In this document: one piece after another, positions 36,957-46,689 of the stretch
Position numbering within the stretch: the first letter of the stretch is position 1
Layout of the letters: the number at the start of each line of letters is the position of its first letter
Assembly: GCA_964369775.1 (NCBI GenBank)
Contig: CAYJHQ010000011.1
Span: 9,842-73,841, forward strand
Reading direction: 5' to 3'
Length of the DNA stretch: 64,000 bases
DNA from: CAUPWF01 sp964369775
GTDB taxonomy: Bacteria; Bacillota; Clostridia; Lachnospirales; Lachnospiraceae
Position numbers and translations under genes: made by a program
The notes under the pieces: model-generated
What the model saw: the letters and a program-made list of their open reading frames with translations, nothing else
Databases searched by the model: none
What the model was told of the DNA's origin: nothing

Positions 36957-37829
36957 ATGGATATAAATTATGAGTTATATAAAGTATTCTATTACGTTGC
37001 AACTACATTAAGTTTTTCCGAAGCTTCTAAGCAATTGTTCATTTCCCAATCAGCAGTAAGCCAATCGATAAAAGCACTAGAAAAAAAATTAAACCAAACA
37101 CTATTTATCCGAAGCACAAAAAAAGTGCAACTAACACCAGAAGGTGAGATTCTTCTTCGCCATGTAGAACCTGCGTTAAATCTAATTATGCGCGGTGAGG
37201 CACATATTTTAGAATCAGCTACTACTGGAGGACAGATTCGAATTGGAGCAAGCGATACTATCTGCCGCTACTTTCTGATGCCTTATCTTGAAAAGTTTCA
37301 CAAAGATTATCCAAATGCCCATATAAAGATCACAAATCAAACTTCTGTGAAATGCGTAGAACTCTTAAATAATGGACAAGTCGATCTAATTATCACCAAC
37401 TATCCCAACTCCGCACTTAGCAATTTATATAACATAAAGCCAATTTTCTCTTTCAGAGATGTATTTATTGCGAATCAATCTTTTTCTAGTTTAAGATCTC
37501 AAAGTGTTACTTTGAAAGAGCTACAAAAGCAGCCGATTTTAATGCTAGATAGAAAAAGTGCTACAAGCGAATTCTTACACAATCTCTTCCAGAAATATCA
37601 ACTGGATTTGGTTCCTGAGATAGAACTTGGAAGCAATGACCTCTTAATTGATATGGCAAGAATCGGTCTTGGCATCGCTTTTATACCTGAATTTTGCTTG
37701 CCTTCAAAGGAAGATGATCTCTTTGTGCTAGACTTAAATATTAAGCTACCGTCAAGAGATCTTGTAATCGCATATAGCGACCAAATGCCAACTTCCAAAG
37801 CCGTAGAAAACTTCCTATCCTATTTTTAG
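36957..37829 (+). CDS. LysR family transcriptional regulator
   Basis: This 290-residue regulator has an N-terminal winged helix (YKVFYYVATTLSFSEASKQLFISQSAVSQSIKALEKKL, then LFIRSTKKVQLTPEG). A type-2 periplasmic-binding-like effector domain follows (GGQIRIGASDTICRYFLMPYL, LIITNYPNSALSNL, GLGIAFIPEFCL). It resembles the CysL/CbbR-like branch, but the ligand is unknown. It is divergent from the TIGR01906 gene, which is a possible target. It ends 10 bases before the convergent polC stop with no obvious terminator. Confidence 0.9.
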   Translation: MDINYELYKVFYYVATTLSFSEASKQLFISQSAVSQSIKALEKKLNQTLFIRSTKKVQLTPEGEILLRHVEPALNLIMRGEAHILESATTGGQIRIGASDTICRYFLMPYLEKFHKDYPNAHIKITNQTSVKCVELLNNGQVDLIITNYPNSALSNLYNIKPIFSFRDVFIANQSFSSLRSQSVTLKELQKQPILMLDRKSATSEFLHNLFQKYQLDLVPEIELGSNDLLIDMARIGLGIAFIPEFCLPSKEDDLFVLDLNIKLPSRDLVIAYSDQMPTSKAVENFLSYF

Positions 37830-37839
37830 AATCCTGTAT

Positions 37840-40800
37840 TTAAAGATCAAATAATGAAAGCTGATTGCTGTCCGGCATATCGCCAAAAAGGCGGAATGTG
37901 TCCATAAGATCGACAACAGTCTTACTTACTTTTGTCCGTTGCCTAAAATCATCTTTTGAAAGATATTTTCCATCTTTTGCTGCTAGCTCTACAGCATCTG
38001 CCGCCTTATCTCCCATCCCTTCGATGGAGGATAATGGTGGCATTAATTTTCCATCGATAATCTGGATATAGCTTGCCTTTGCAGTATAAATATCAATAGG
38101 CATAAATGTAATTCCTCTTGCATACATCTCTTGTACTAATCTCATATCCTTTAATGTATCTTGTTCTTTATTGCTCAATTCATTTTCTCTTCTCTTATAA
38201 TCTGCAAAATAATTTTCTAAATTTTCTTTCCCTTGACACATAATCTCATATGAAAAGGCATTCGCTCTGATACTAAAATAAGCCGCATAGTACGCTAACG
38301 GATAATTCACTTTACAATAGGCGATACGATAGGCCATCATTACATAAGCTGCTGCATGTGCTTTAGGGAACATATATTTAATCTTCTTACAAGAACCGAT
38401 ATACCATTCTGGAACGTCTGCTGCTCGCATCGCTTCCTCCCAATCTGGCTTTAATCCCTTCCCTTTTCTTACACTTTCCATTATCGTAAACGAAAGCTCA
38501 CTATCCATTCCTTGGTTAATCAAAAATGTCATGATATCATCTCTTGTACAAATCGCTGAAGAGATAGTAGCAAGCCCTTCTTGGATTAAGGTCTGTGCAT
38601 TTCCCAACCACACATCTGTTCCATGTGACAGTCCAGAAATTCGAATCAGATCTGATAATGTCTTGGGTTTTGCATCTACTACCATCTGAATAACAAAATC
38701 TGTTCCAAACTCTGGAATCCCAAGACACCCTACTGGTGTTCCATTGATATCTGATGGACTGATTCCAAGGGCACTTGTATCTTTAAATAATGACATTACT
38801 TTTTCATCATCTAAAGGAATTTTCGTAGCATCAAACTTCTCCCCTGTCAACTGATACACCAAGTCTTCTAACACTTTAATCATAGTAGGATCGTCATGTC
38901 CTAAAATATCTAACTTTAGAAGGTTATGATCGATTGAGTGGTAATCGAAATGAGTAGTGATAATATCACTTTTCATATCATTTGCAGGGTGTTGTATCGG
39001 TGTAAATGAATTAATATTCTCACCATGAGGAAGAACGATTATTCCGCCTGGGTGCTGTCCTGTGCTTCTACGTATCTTTGTACAACCTTGCACCAATCTA
39101 TTAATCTCGCACCCCCGCTTTGCAATACCCTTGTCTCCAAAATATCCTTTTACATATCCATAAGCAGTCTTATCTGCCAAAGTTGCAATAGTTCCCGCTT
39201 TAAATGTCTGTCCCTCACCGAATAAAACTTCTGTATACTTATGTGCATTCGCCTGATAATCACCTGAAAAGTTCAAATCAATATCTGGCTCCTTATTCCC
39301 TTTAAATCCAAGGAATGTTTCAAATGGAATATCAAATCCATCTTTCACTAACTCTTCTCTACAATTTGGGCATTTCTTATCTGGCATATCATACCCACAA
39401 CCACCCGCATAACCGCGAACCTCTTCTGACTCGAAATCACTATAAAAGCAATTCTCGCAACGATAATGAGGACTGAGTGGATTTACCTCTGTAATCCCTG
39501 CCATCGTAGCAACAAACGAAGAACCAACAGACCCTCTTGAACCAACTAAGTAACCATCTTCAATTGATTTCCACACAAGCTTTTGAGCGATAATATACAT
39601 AACGGAATACCCATTAGAAATGATGGAATTCAACTCTCTCTCTAATCGCTCGATTACAATCTCAGGTAAATCTTGTCCATACATAGCATAAGCTTTTTCA
39701 TAACATATAGTTCTCAAGTCTTGATCTGAATTTTCAATAACTGGCGGACATTTATCTGGACGGACTGGAGACAACTTCTCCACCATATTAGCTATTTTAT
39801 TCGTGCTTTCCACTACTACTTCATATGCTTTATCTGATCCTAAATAAGAAAATTCTTCTAACATCTCATCTGTAGTTCTATAAAAAAGCGGAGGCTGATT
39901 GTCTGCATCATTAAACCCTTTTCCAGCCATGATAATGCGACGGTATACTTCGTCTTCTGGATCTAGGAAATGAACATCACAAGTAGCTACAACTGGTTTA
40001 TTAAACCGTTCACCTAACTTTACAATCTTCTTATTAATCGTAATCAAATCTTCTTTATTTTTAATTTGAGAAAACCTGTCACTCTCAATCATAAACTGAT
40101 TGTTGTCAAGAGGTTGTATTTCATAATAATCATAAAAATCTGCAAGCTTTGCGAGTTGCTCCGAGGACTTATTGTGTAAAATCGCTTGATACAGCTCTCC
40201 TGCCTCACAAGCACTTCCTATGATCAATCCTTCTTTATACTGATTGTATAAACTCTTTGGTATCCTCGGTCTTCTTGCGTAATATACCAAATGTGATTGA
40301 GAGACCAAGGTATATAAGTTAAATAACCCTGTTGTATTCTTCGCTAAGATAATAGCATGATACGTCGGTAATTTTCTTATCGCATCTGTATTTTTACTTC
40401 CAAACTGGTTCAGACCTTTTAAATCAAAGATTTTTCTATCTTTTAACATCTCGATAAACTTCAGGAAAATCTCAGCAGTTGCACCCGCGTCATCTACTGC
40501 CCTGTGATGATTTTCTAAGGTGATATCTAAAGCCTTTGCCACATTATTCAACTTATACTTTGAAATTGTAGGTAGTAAAACTCTTGCTAAGGCTACTGTA
40601 TCTAGTGATGTAAATTCCATCTCAATATCCTGATATCTGCAGTTTTGTTCCAAAAATCCCACATCAAAAGATGCATTATGGGCCACTAAGATACTACCTT
40701 CAATAAACTCTAAAAATTCTGGTAAAACCTCTGTGATTGTTCTTTCATCAACAACCATATCATCTGAAATAGTAGTTAATTTTTGAATTTGAAATGGAAT

Positions 40801-42264
40801 GGGTCTTTCTGGATTAACAAAAGTGGAATAGGTATCCACTATTTCACCATTTTGAATTTTCACAGCCCCAATCTCTATAATCTTATCTTTTATTGAACTA
40901 AATCCTGTCGTTTCTAAATCAAATACAACAAAAGTATCTTCTAAACCTTGACCCTTTTCATTGATTGCAATATCTGTTAAATCGTCAACTATATACGCTT
41001 CCATACCATAGATAATCTTAAATGGGTCATCTTTATCCAAGTGCAAAGCATGATTTGCAACTGGGAAAGACTGTACTACTCCATGGTCTGTAATCGCAAC
41101 AGCCTTGTGCCCCCACTCATACGCTCTTTGCACAATTGCCTTTACTTCTGACACTCCATCCATATCACTCATCTTTGTATGACAGTGGAGTTCCACTCGT
41201 TTGTTAGCCGCTGTATCTACTCGCTTTGTAGTGAAATCTGGAATTTTCTTAATACCAATTACAGAACTAATCGCTAACTCTCTATCGTATATATCATTGC
41301 CTGCAATACCTTTAATCTTTAAAAATGCGCCTTTTTTTACCTCGCATAATACTTCTGGTAATTGATCATTTCTCACAAAAATCTTTGTTCGTATCGTATC
41401 TGTAAAATCTGTCACATCAAACATCAAGATAGTCTTTTCATTTCGAATTTCTCTCGTCTCTAGTTCGATTACTTTTCCACGAAATACGTACTCACCCTCG
41501 TAATTATTCAATTGCTCTAATGGTAATGGCTCTTCTTCAAAATCCCTTCCATAGATGACATCCGGCCCATTGACTTTTTTCACCTTTGGCACATAAATTG
41601 ATTTTTTTGGTTCTTTTTCTACTGGCTTTTCTTTTAGCTTCTTCTCTTCACCTTGCTCATCGCCTTCAGTGTGAACCTTGCTAGTTAAAACTTGTCTCAT
41701 GATTTTATCAATCTCATGCTGAACCTTTTTATGATCTTCCTCTTTACTCTTCTTTACATCTGATTCTTCTAGTAACACTTCTATCTCTATCGGTGCTAAA
41801 CATCTCTGCTCAAATATTTGCTTTACAAAATTTGCAATTTCATCTTTTTTCCCTTGTGAAACAATCGAATCTTTTAGCGTTAAATATAACTTATCTCGCT
41901 CTTTAAATTCGTGTTTTGATCTGCGAAATACATTTGCTACTAACAGATTATCCTCTTCTAACTCTAGTGCAATACTTTCTTTATAGTCTCTCATTATATT
42001 TTCCGGCGTATATTGCTTAGAAAGTTCAAATAGTTCTCTGATTTCTATCTTTATTACAACCGTGTTAAATAATTGATTTTTTATCTGCTTCTCCATTTCA
42101 AATACATGGTTTTTAAAAATCAAATGTCCACTTTTTATATGTATTTTCAAACGGTCTTTTAAAGAGGTAGTCGCGACCTTCGTCACTTCTACCTCTTTAA
42201 ATAAATCCTCTAATTTTCTTCCTACTTTTAGTGTTGGAAAAACTTCAAAAAATAACTTACTCAT
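37840..42264 (-). CDS. polC: DNA polymerase III PolC-type alpha subunit
   Basis: The 1474-residue replicase has, in order, an N-terminal domain, an OB fold (GEYVFRGKVIELETREIRNEKTI), and a PHP domain. The PHP domain is split by a proofreading exonuclease: RVELHCHTKMSDMDGVS, then VVFDLETTGFSSIKDKIIEIGAVK, VAHNASFDVGFL and HHRAVDDAGATAEI. A zinc-binding segment (CENC, CGYDMPDKKCPNC) and a polymerase core with GSRGSVGSSFVA follow. PolC is the essential leading-strand replicase of low-GC Gram-positives. Its start overlaps ispG by eight bases, with GGAGC inside the ispG end. Confidence 0.98.
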   Translation of the reverse strand: MSKLFFEVFPTLKVGRKLEDLFKEVEVTKVATTSLKDRLKIHIKSGHLIFKNHVFEMEKQIKNQLFNTVVIKIEIRELFELSKQYTPENIMRDYKESIALELEEDNLLVANVFRRSKHEFKERDKLYLTLKDSIVSQGKKDEIANFVKQIFEQRCLAPIEIEVLLEESDVKKSKEEDHKKVQHEIDKIMRQVLTSKVHTEGDEQGEEKKLKEKPVEKEPKKSIYVPKVKKVNGPDVIYGRDFEEEPLPLEQLNNYEGEYVFRGKVIELETREIRNEKTILMFDVTDFTDTIRTKIFVRNDQLPEVLCEVKKGAFLKIKGIAGNDIYDRELAISSVIGIKKIPDFTTKRVDTAANKRVELHCHTKMSDMDGVSEVKAIVQRAYEWGHKAVAITDHGVVQSFPVANHALHLDKDDPFKIIYGMEAYIVDDLTDIAINEKGQGLEDTFVVFDLETTGFSSIKDKIIEIGAVKIQNGEIVDTYSTFVNPERPIPFQIQKLTTISDDMVVDERTITEVLPEFLEFIEGSILVAHNASFDVGFLEQNCRYQDIEMEFTSLDTVALARVLLPTISKYKLNNVAKALDITLENHHRAVDDAGATAEIFLKFIEMLKDRKIFDLKGLNQFGSKNTDAIRKLPTYHAIILAKNTTGLFNLYTLVSQSHLVYYARRPRIPKSLYNQYKEGLIIGSACEAGELYQAILHNKSSEQLAKLADFYDYYEIQPLDNNQFMIESDRFSQIKNKEDLITINKKIVKLGERFNKPVVATCDVHFLDPEDEVYRRIIMAGKGFNDADNQPPLFYRTTDEMLEEFSYLGSDKAYEVVVESTNKIANMVEKLSPVRPDKCPPVIENSDQDLRTICYEKAYAMYGQDLPEIVIERLERELNSIISNGYSVMYIIAQKLVWKSIEDGYLVGSRGSVGSSFVATMAGITEVNPLSPHYRCENCFYSDFESEEVRGYAGGCGYDMPDKKCPNCREELVKDGFDIPFETFLGFKGNKEPDIDLNFSGDYQANAHKYTEVLFGEGQTFKAGTIATLADKTAYGYVKGYFGDKGIAKRGCEINRLVQGCTKIRRSTGQHPGGIIVLPHGENINSFTPIQHPANDMKSDIITTHFDYHSIDHNLLKLDILGHDDPTMIKVLEDLVYQLTGEKFDATKIPLDDEKVMSLFKDTSALGISPSDINGTPVGCLGIPEFGTDFVIQMVVDAKPKTLSDLIRISGLSHGTDVWLGNAQTLIQEGLATISSAICTRDDIMTFLINQGMDSELSFTIMESVRKGKGLKPDWEEAMRAADVPEWYIGSCKKIKYMFPKAHAAAYVMMAYRIAYCKVNYPLAYYAAYFSIRANAFSYEIMCQGKENLENYFADYKRRENELSNKEQDTLKDMRLVQEMYARGITFMPIDIYTAKASYIQIIDGKLMPPLSSIEGMGDKAADAVELAAKDGKYLSKDDFRQRTKVSKTVVDLMDTFRLFGDMPDSNQLSLFDL

Positions 42265-43321
42265 CTTTATTGCTCCAATTCGCTATTTCTTCTTTTAGTG
42301 CTTCTAAAAGCATCTCTTCTTTTACCTTTTTTACTACTTTACCCTTTTTTATCAATAGCCCCTCACCTATGCCACCACAAATTCCTATATCAGCGCCCTT
42401 TGCTTCTCCAGGACCGTTCACCACGCATCCCATCACTGCAACTTTTATATCTAGCTTAACATCTTCTAACATCTTCTCTACTCGATTGGCAAGATTGATT
42501 AAATCAATCTTTGTTCGCCCACAAGTTGGGCATGAAACTACTTCTACTCCACCGCTTCTAAGCCCTAAGGTCCTTAAAATCAACTTTGCAGACTTGATTT
42601 CTTCTACTGGATCCCCTGTTAAAGATACACGTATCGTATCTCCGATACCTTGTGCTAGGATTAGGCTTAGTCCTATTGATGACTTGATATTTCCTGACCA
42701 AACGGTCCCAGACTCTGTAATACCCACATGTATTGGATACTTACACTCCTTCACTAAGAGTTCATGCGCCTTTACACACATCATAACATCTGAGGATTTG
42801 ATGCTTACTATCAAATCTTCAAATCCCATCTCTTCTACCATCTTCACCTTTTGCAGGGCGCTCTCTACTAATCCTTCTGCAGTTACACCCTTATATTTTT
42901 CCAATATTTCTTTTTCAAGAGAACCGCTATTCACTCCAATTCGAATCGGAACATTATATTCTTTTGCCTTTTCTACAACTGCTAACACACGAGCTTCATT
43001 ACCTATATTTCCTGGATTTATCCTAATCTTATCTGCGCCATTTTCAATTGCTGCAATAGCAAGCTTGTAGTCGAAGTGAATATCAGCTACTAACGGGATA
43101 TGTATGCGTTTTTTTATTTCTTTTAACGCAAATGCTGCTTCCATACTAGGTACTGTGCATCGTACAATCTGGCAGCCCACTTCTTCTAAAGCTAAAATTT
43201 GAGTCACTGTTGCTTCAATATCTTCCGTCGCTGTATTTGTCATAGACTGAATGATAACAGAATTACCACCTCCTATAATCACATCTCCTACTTTTATACT
43301 TTTTGTATCTGTTCGCAACAT
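42257..43321 (-). CDS. ispG: 4-hydroxy-3-methylbut-2-enyl diphosphate synthase IspG
   Basis: The 354-residue protein starts KSIKVGDVIIGGGNSVIIQSMTNT, the IspG signature. It carries LVADIHFDYKLAIAAIENGADKIRINPGNIG, and the 4Fe-4S cysteines lie in SCPTCGRTKID and VMGCVVNGPGEAK. It catalyses the penultimate step of the MEP isoprenoid pathway using reduced ferredoxin or flavodoxin. It lies 24 bases after the small membrane protein gene and overlaps polC, a common clostridial pairing. Confidence 0.97.
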   Translation of the reverse strand: MLRTDTKSIKVGDVIIGGGNSVIIQSMTNTATEDIEATVTQILALEEVGCQIVRCTVPSMEAAFALKEIKKRIHIPLVADIHFDYKLAIAAIENGADKIRINPGNIGNEARVLAVVEKAKEYNVPIRIGVNSGSLEKEILEKYKGVTAEGLVESALQKVKMVEEMGFEDLIVSIKSSDVMMCVKAHELLVKECKYPIHVGITESGTVWSGNIKSSIGLSLILAQGIGDTIRVSLTGDPVEEIKSAKLILRTLGLRSGGVEVVSCPTCGRTKIDLINLANRVEKMLEDVKLDIKVAVMGCVVNGPGEAKGADIGICGGIGEGLLIKKGKVVKKVKEEMLLEALKEEIANWSNKDE

Positions 43322-43345
43322 CTTTTTCTCCCTCTAGCTTCTTTT

Positions 43346-43816
43346 TTAATCTCTTTGATAAGAAATAGACTCTCCTGAATCTAATTTTGTTAAATGTAAT
43401 ATATCTTGTTCAATACTATAGCTCCATTTTGTCGTAAAAGTATTTACAAATTGACGGACATCTTGTTCTTCAAAATCACCATCCAGATCATCTAAAATCT
43501 CGTTAATTGTTTCTTCACTAGAATACAACGTTAATGCTTTTTCATCTGTTTCTATCTCATAAGTCATCTTTAGTTCCACGTCTGCAAGTTGACCACCAAT
43601 GTTTTCATTCACTTCCATCGACATAGTACCATTTGACTTTATGTCCAATTCTAACTGCTCCTCCGTCTCTTGCTGCCATACTCCTACTAGCGGATTGCTT
43701 CTTGAAATCCCTAACGCAAAGTAAACAATCACACCTATAATTATCAGGGTGGTAGCTACAATCACAATCTTCCAACATCTGCTTCGCTTTGGTAGTTCTT
43801 TGTTAAATTCAGACAT
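43346..43816 (-). CDS. Single-pass membrane protein with small outside domain, unrecognised
   Basis: This 156-residue protein has a short basic N-terminus (KELPKRSRCWK), one membrane helix at about residues 16-38 (IVIVATTLIIIGVIVYFALGI) and an outside domain of about 115 residues. The domain begins NPLVGVWQQETEEQLELDI and alternates strands (YEIETDEKALTLYS, WSYSIEQDILHLT). It resembles small lipocalin-like G-x-W domains of clostridial surface proteins, without a secure match. It heads the ispG-polC operon, where clostridia often have the protease gene rseP instead. Confidence 0.65.
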   Translation of the reverse strand: MSEFNKELPKRSRCWKIVIVATTLIIIGVIVYFALGISRSNPLVGVWQQETEEQLELDIKSNGTMSMEVNENIGGQLADVELKMTYEIETDEKALTLYSSEETINEILDDLDGDFEEQDVRQFVNTFTTKWSYSIEQDILHLTKLDSGESISYQRD

Positions 43817-43851
43817 AATATTCCTCTACTTTCATTACTTCTATATTTACA

Positions 43852-43880
43852 ATTATACGGATTTTCATAGACAGTGTCAA
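43852..43880 (-). promoter_or_regulatory. Consensus sigma-A promoter of the ispG-polC operon
   Basis: On the minus strand TTGACA (43875-43880) and TATAAT (43852-43857) are both exact consensus hexamers with the ideal 17-base spacer. The -10 ends 36 bases before the start codon of the 156-residue protein, followed by ispG and polC. Confidence 0.88.
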
Positions 43881-44049
43881 CGAAACTCCTCTTAAATTAT
43901 TTCCTATTTCTATGCATCCATTCATATTTTCCCAAATACGAAATGTGTATTTTTCGCACTTTGTCAACTTTTTGTTGATTTTTTGCACCTTTCTCCATAT
44001 TTCATTTTAGAAATGGTAAAATATTCCCATACTAAGAGGAGATATACAT

Positions 44050-44403
44050 ATGAACTTTCAAGATAGATTAAAAAATGTGAGAGAAGCACGTGGACTCACA
44101 CAAGGGGAATTAGCTGATATTCTAGGTGTAACAAGGCCTACTATTTCAGGTTACGAAACCAAAGGTACTCAGCCCGACTACGAAAAGTTAATAAAGCTTT
44201 CAAATGTCTTAAATGTGTCGATTGACTATCTAGTTTCTGGCAATAAAGAACTTGTTGATTGCAACATACAGGTTTCTGTCAAACGGGTAAATCGTGAGTT
44301 TAATCAGTTGTTTCGCGACTTATCTCCAAAAGAAAAAACTGAAACTATTGCCTATATGAAATACTTAAAACACCTTACAGCTCAAGGTACTAAAGAGGAA
44401 TAA
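44050..44403 (+). CDS. XRE family helix-turn-helix regulator
   Basis: This 117-residue protein has a Cro/CI-type helix-turn-helix at about residues 4-60 (NVREARGLTQGELADILGVTRPTISGYETKG, then LIKLSNVLNVSIDYLVSG). A short C-terminal tail (LFRDLSPKEKTETIAYMKYLKHL) follows, similar to Bacillota regulators of the SinR/ImmR style. It has GAGGAG before its ATG. No toxin, phage or conjugation gene is adjacent. Upstream repeats (ATTTC-N6-GAAAT and TCAAC-N5-GTTGA) may be its operators. Confidence 0.88.
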   Translation: MNFQDRLKNVREARGLTQGELADILGVTRPTISGYETKGTQPDYEKLIKLSNVLNVSIDYLVSGNKELVDCNIQVSVKRVNREFNQLFRDLSPKEKTETIAYMKYLKHLTAQGTKEE

Positions 44404-44434
44404 GAAACCGACTATCCTTCGTTTCTTATTCCTC
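44395..44434. terminator. Bidirectional terminator between XRE gene and hisC
   Basis: GAGGAATAAGAAAC (44395-44408) and GTTTCTTATTCCTC (44421-44434) form a perfect 14-base stem with a 12-base loop. The stem includes the XRE stop codon and ends just before the hisC stop. Confidence 0.8.
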
Positions 44435-44439
44435 TCTTG

Positions 44440-45495
44440 CTATTTTACATATTCTTTTAATCTAACCAATAACTCTTCCATCTCTTTCTTTGTACCAATT
44501 GTAATTCTCAAATAGTCTTTTAATCGCTCAGAATCAAAATATCGCACATAGATTCCTTCTTTTTTTAAGTCTTCAAATACTTTTTTTGCATCTAATTTTT
44601 GATGCTTCACAAATACAAAATTTCCTTTTGAATTTGGAAATTCAAATCCCAAATCCACAATCGATTTTTTAAACCACTCTCTCGTATCAACAATTTTTTT
44701 TACTGTCTGTTCGTAGTAATTCGTATCTTCTATCGCTTCTATCCCTAGGTCTAAGGATGCTTTATTAAGCGTATAAGAATTAAATGCATATTTCACATCG
44801 CTTAAACAGCGGATTAAAGCCTGGTTAGATATAGCATAACCGATTCTCATACCTGCCATTGACTTTGATTTAGAAAAAGTCTGAACCACAATCAAGTTCT
44901 CATATTTCTCTATCAGTTCAATCGCAGATTTCCCAGCAAAATCAATATATGCTTCATCTACAATCACGATGGACTCTTGATTATTCATCAAAATCTCTTC
45001 TACAAACTCTAATTCTTCATATACCCCTGTTGGAGCGTTTGGATTCGGAAAGATAATCCCTCCATTTTCATATTTGTAATCTTCTCTTACCATCTTAAAG
45101 GATTCATCTAACATGCAGTTTTTATAAGGAATTTGAAATAAATCTGCCCAAACCTTATAAAAAGCATATGTAATATCAGGAAATAAAATTGGTGTTTTTG
45201 AATTAAAAAATGTTAGAAAGCAAAGTGCTAACACATCATCTGAACCAACACCTGCAAATACTTGTTCTTTTTTTACTCCATGCACTTTCGCAATAGCTTC
45301 TATCAACTTCCCGCAGGTAGGATCTGGGTAAAATTTGAAATCATCTGGGTTCATAGACTTTAGTAACGCTTCTACCTTTGGAGATGGTGGATATGGATTT
45401 TCATTAGTGTTTAGTTTAATCACTTTTCCAGTTGGTTGTTCTCCTGGAACATAAGGTTCTACTTCTCTAATTTTCTCTCGTAATTTTGCATTCAT
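44440..45495 (-). CDS. hisC: Histidinol-phosphate aminotransferase
   Basis: The 351-residue fold-type I PLP enzyme has KLNTNENPYPPSPKV, GVGSDDVLALCF, IIFPNPNAPTGVYEEL and IVVDEAYIDFAG. The PLP-binding lysine lies in QTFSKSKSMAGMRIGYA. It transaminates imidazole-acetol phosphate in histidine synthesis, and HisC enzymes often also accept aromatic amino acids. No other his gene is nearby. It is the third gene of the DUF2156-aminotransferase-hisC unit and lies eight bases after the aminotransferase gene, so an aromatic transaminase role is possible. Confidence 0.9.
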   Translation of the reverse strand: MNAKLREKIREVEPYVPGEQPTGKVIKLNTNENPYPPSPKVEALLKSMNPDDFKFYPDPTCGKLIEAIAKVHGVKKEQVFAGVGSDDVLALCFLTFFNSKTPILFPDITYAFYKVWADLFQIPYKNCMLDESFKMVREDYKYENGGIIFPNPNAPTGVYEELEFVEEILMNNQESIVIVDEAYIDFAGKSAIELIEKYENLIVVQTFSKSKSMAGMRIGYAISNQALIRCLSDVKYAFNSYTLNKASLDLGIEAIEDTNYYEQTVKKIVDTREWFKKSIVDLGFEFPNSKGNFVFVKHQKLDAKKVFEDLKKEGIYVRYFDSERLKDYLRITIGTKKEMEELLVRLKEYVK

Positions 45496-45503
45496 AAGCG
45501 TCC

Positions 45504-46688
45504 CTACTTGTATTCTTTCATTAATTCTTTAAATTTCGGTAGTGAATTTACAATTGTTTCATAAGCAACGCAATATGCAATTCTTACATATCCCGGACAA
45601 CCAAATGATGTTCCCGGTACAATAAGTATATTATACTTTTTTGCTTCGCTTACAAAAGCTTTTTCATCTTCTATTGGTGACTTTACAAATAGATAAAACG
45701 CCCCTTCTGGTTTTATGCATTCAAACCCAAGTTCACTCAATCCTTTATATAACGTTTCTCTATTTTTATTATAATAAGAAATATCTGTCTTTTCGCTGAT
45801 ACACTTTTCTACAATCTTTTGCTGTAGAGTTGGTGCATTTACAAATCCTAGAATTCTATTTGCAACACAAGCAGCATTAATCACTAACTCACTATCTTCC
45901 ACTTCATCTGGAATAACTAGGTATCCAATCCTTTGCCCTGGTAACGATAAGGACTTACTGTAAGAATAACCAATGATTGTATTCGCATAATACTTTGTAA
46001 GATACGGAACTTCTACTCCATCAAATGCTAATTCTCTATAAGGCTCATCTGACACTAGATAAATTGCTGTGCCATACTCTTTTTGCTTTTCTTCTAATAT
46101 CTTTGCAATTGCCTTAATAGTGGATTTTGAATAAACTACACCTGTAGGATTATTAGGTGTATTTACTATTACCGCCTTTGTTTTTTCTGTAATTTTCTCT
46201 TTGAACTCATCTAACTTTGGTTGGAAATCCACAGTATTTGGAGATACTTCTACAATTACTCCATCAAAATTGCTTACATAAGATCGATATTCTCCAAAAT
46301 AAGGTGCAAATACTATCACCTCATCTCCTGGATTTAATAAAGTCTTTAATATAACATTTAAACCACCTGCAGCACCTACTGTCATGATAATATTCTTCGC
46401 ATTAAACTGGGTTTCATGATTCTCATTAATAAAATTTGCAATAGTCTCTCTTACTTCTTGATAACCTGCATTATTGCTATAACCATGTAACACTACTGGA
46501 TCTTCTGTATCAAAAATTTCTTTTACTGCTTCTTTTACGCTTACTGGCGCCGGAACATTTGGATTTCCCAAACTGAAATCGTATACATTTTCTGCTCCAT
46601 GTATTTGTTTTAACCTAGCACCTTCTTCAAACATAGCTCTAATCGCCGAACTATTAGCTACCATATTTTCCATTTTTTTTGAAATCAT
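45504..46688 (-). CDS. Pyridoxal-phosphate aminotransferase (aspartate aminotransferase family)
   Basis: The 394-residue enzyme has NVYDFSLGNPNVPAP, IIMTVGAAGGLNVILKTLLNPGDEV, IVNTPNNPTGVVYS and LVSDEPYREL. The PLP lysine is in YSYSKSLSLPGQRIGY. It belongs to the class I/II aminotransferases and the substrate is not resolved. The start at 46688 follows the upstream stop (TGATATG) with GGTGG eleven bases before. The longer start at 46715 would overlap the DUF2156 gene and lacks a better ribosome site. It is coupled to hisC. Confidence 0.88.
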   Translation of the reverse strand: MISKKMENMVANSSAIRAMFEEGARLKQIHGAENVYDFSLGNPNVPAPVSVKEAVKEIFDTEDPVVLHGYSNNAGYQEVRETIANFINENHETQFNAKNIIMTVGAAGGLNVILKTLLNPGDEVIVFAPYFGEYRSYVSNFDGVIVEVSPNTVDFQPKLDEFKEKITEKTKAVIVNTPNNPTGVVYSKSTIKAIAKILEEKQKEYGTAIYLVSDEPYRELAFDGVEVPYLTKYYANTIIGYSYSKSLSLPGQRIGYLVIPDEVEDSELVINAACVANRILGFVNAPTLQQKIVEKCISEKTDISYYNKNRETLYKGLSELGFECIKPEGAFYLFVKSPIEDEKAFVSEAKKYNILIVPGTSFGCPGYVRIAYCVAYETIVNSLPKFKELMKEYK

Positions 46689-46689
46689 A

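Noticed and set aside
43960..44000. TCAAC-N5-GTTGA followed by T-rich sequence as a terminator
   Set aside because: No gene is transcribed into it from the left on the plus strand, and the arms are only five bases. More likely part of a regulatory region.
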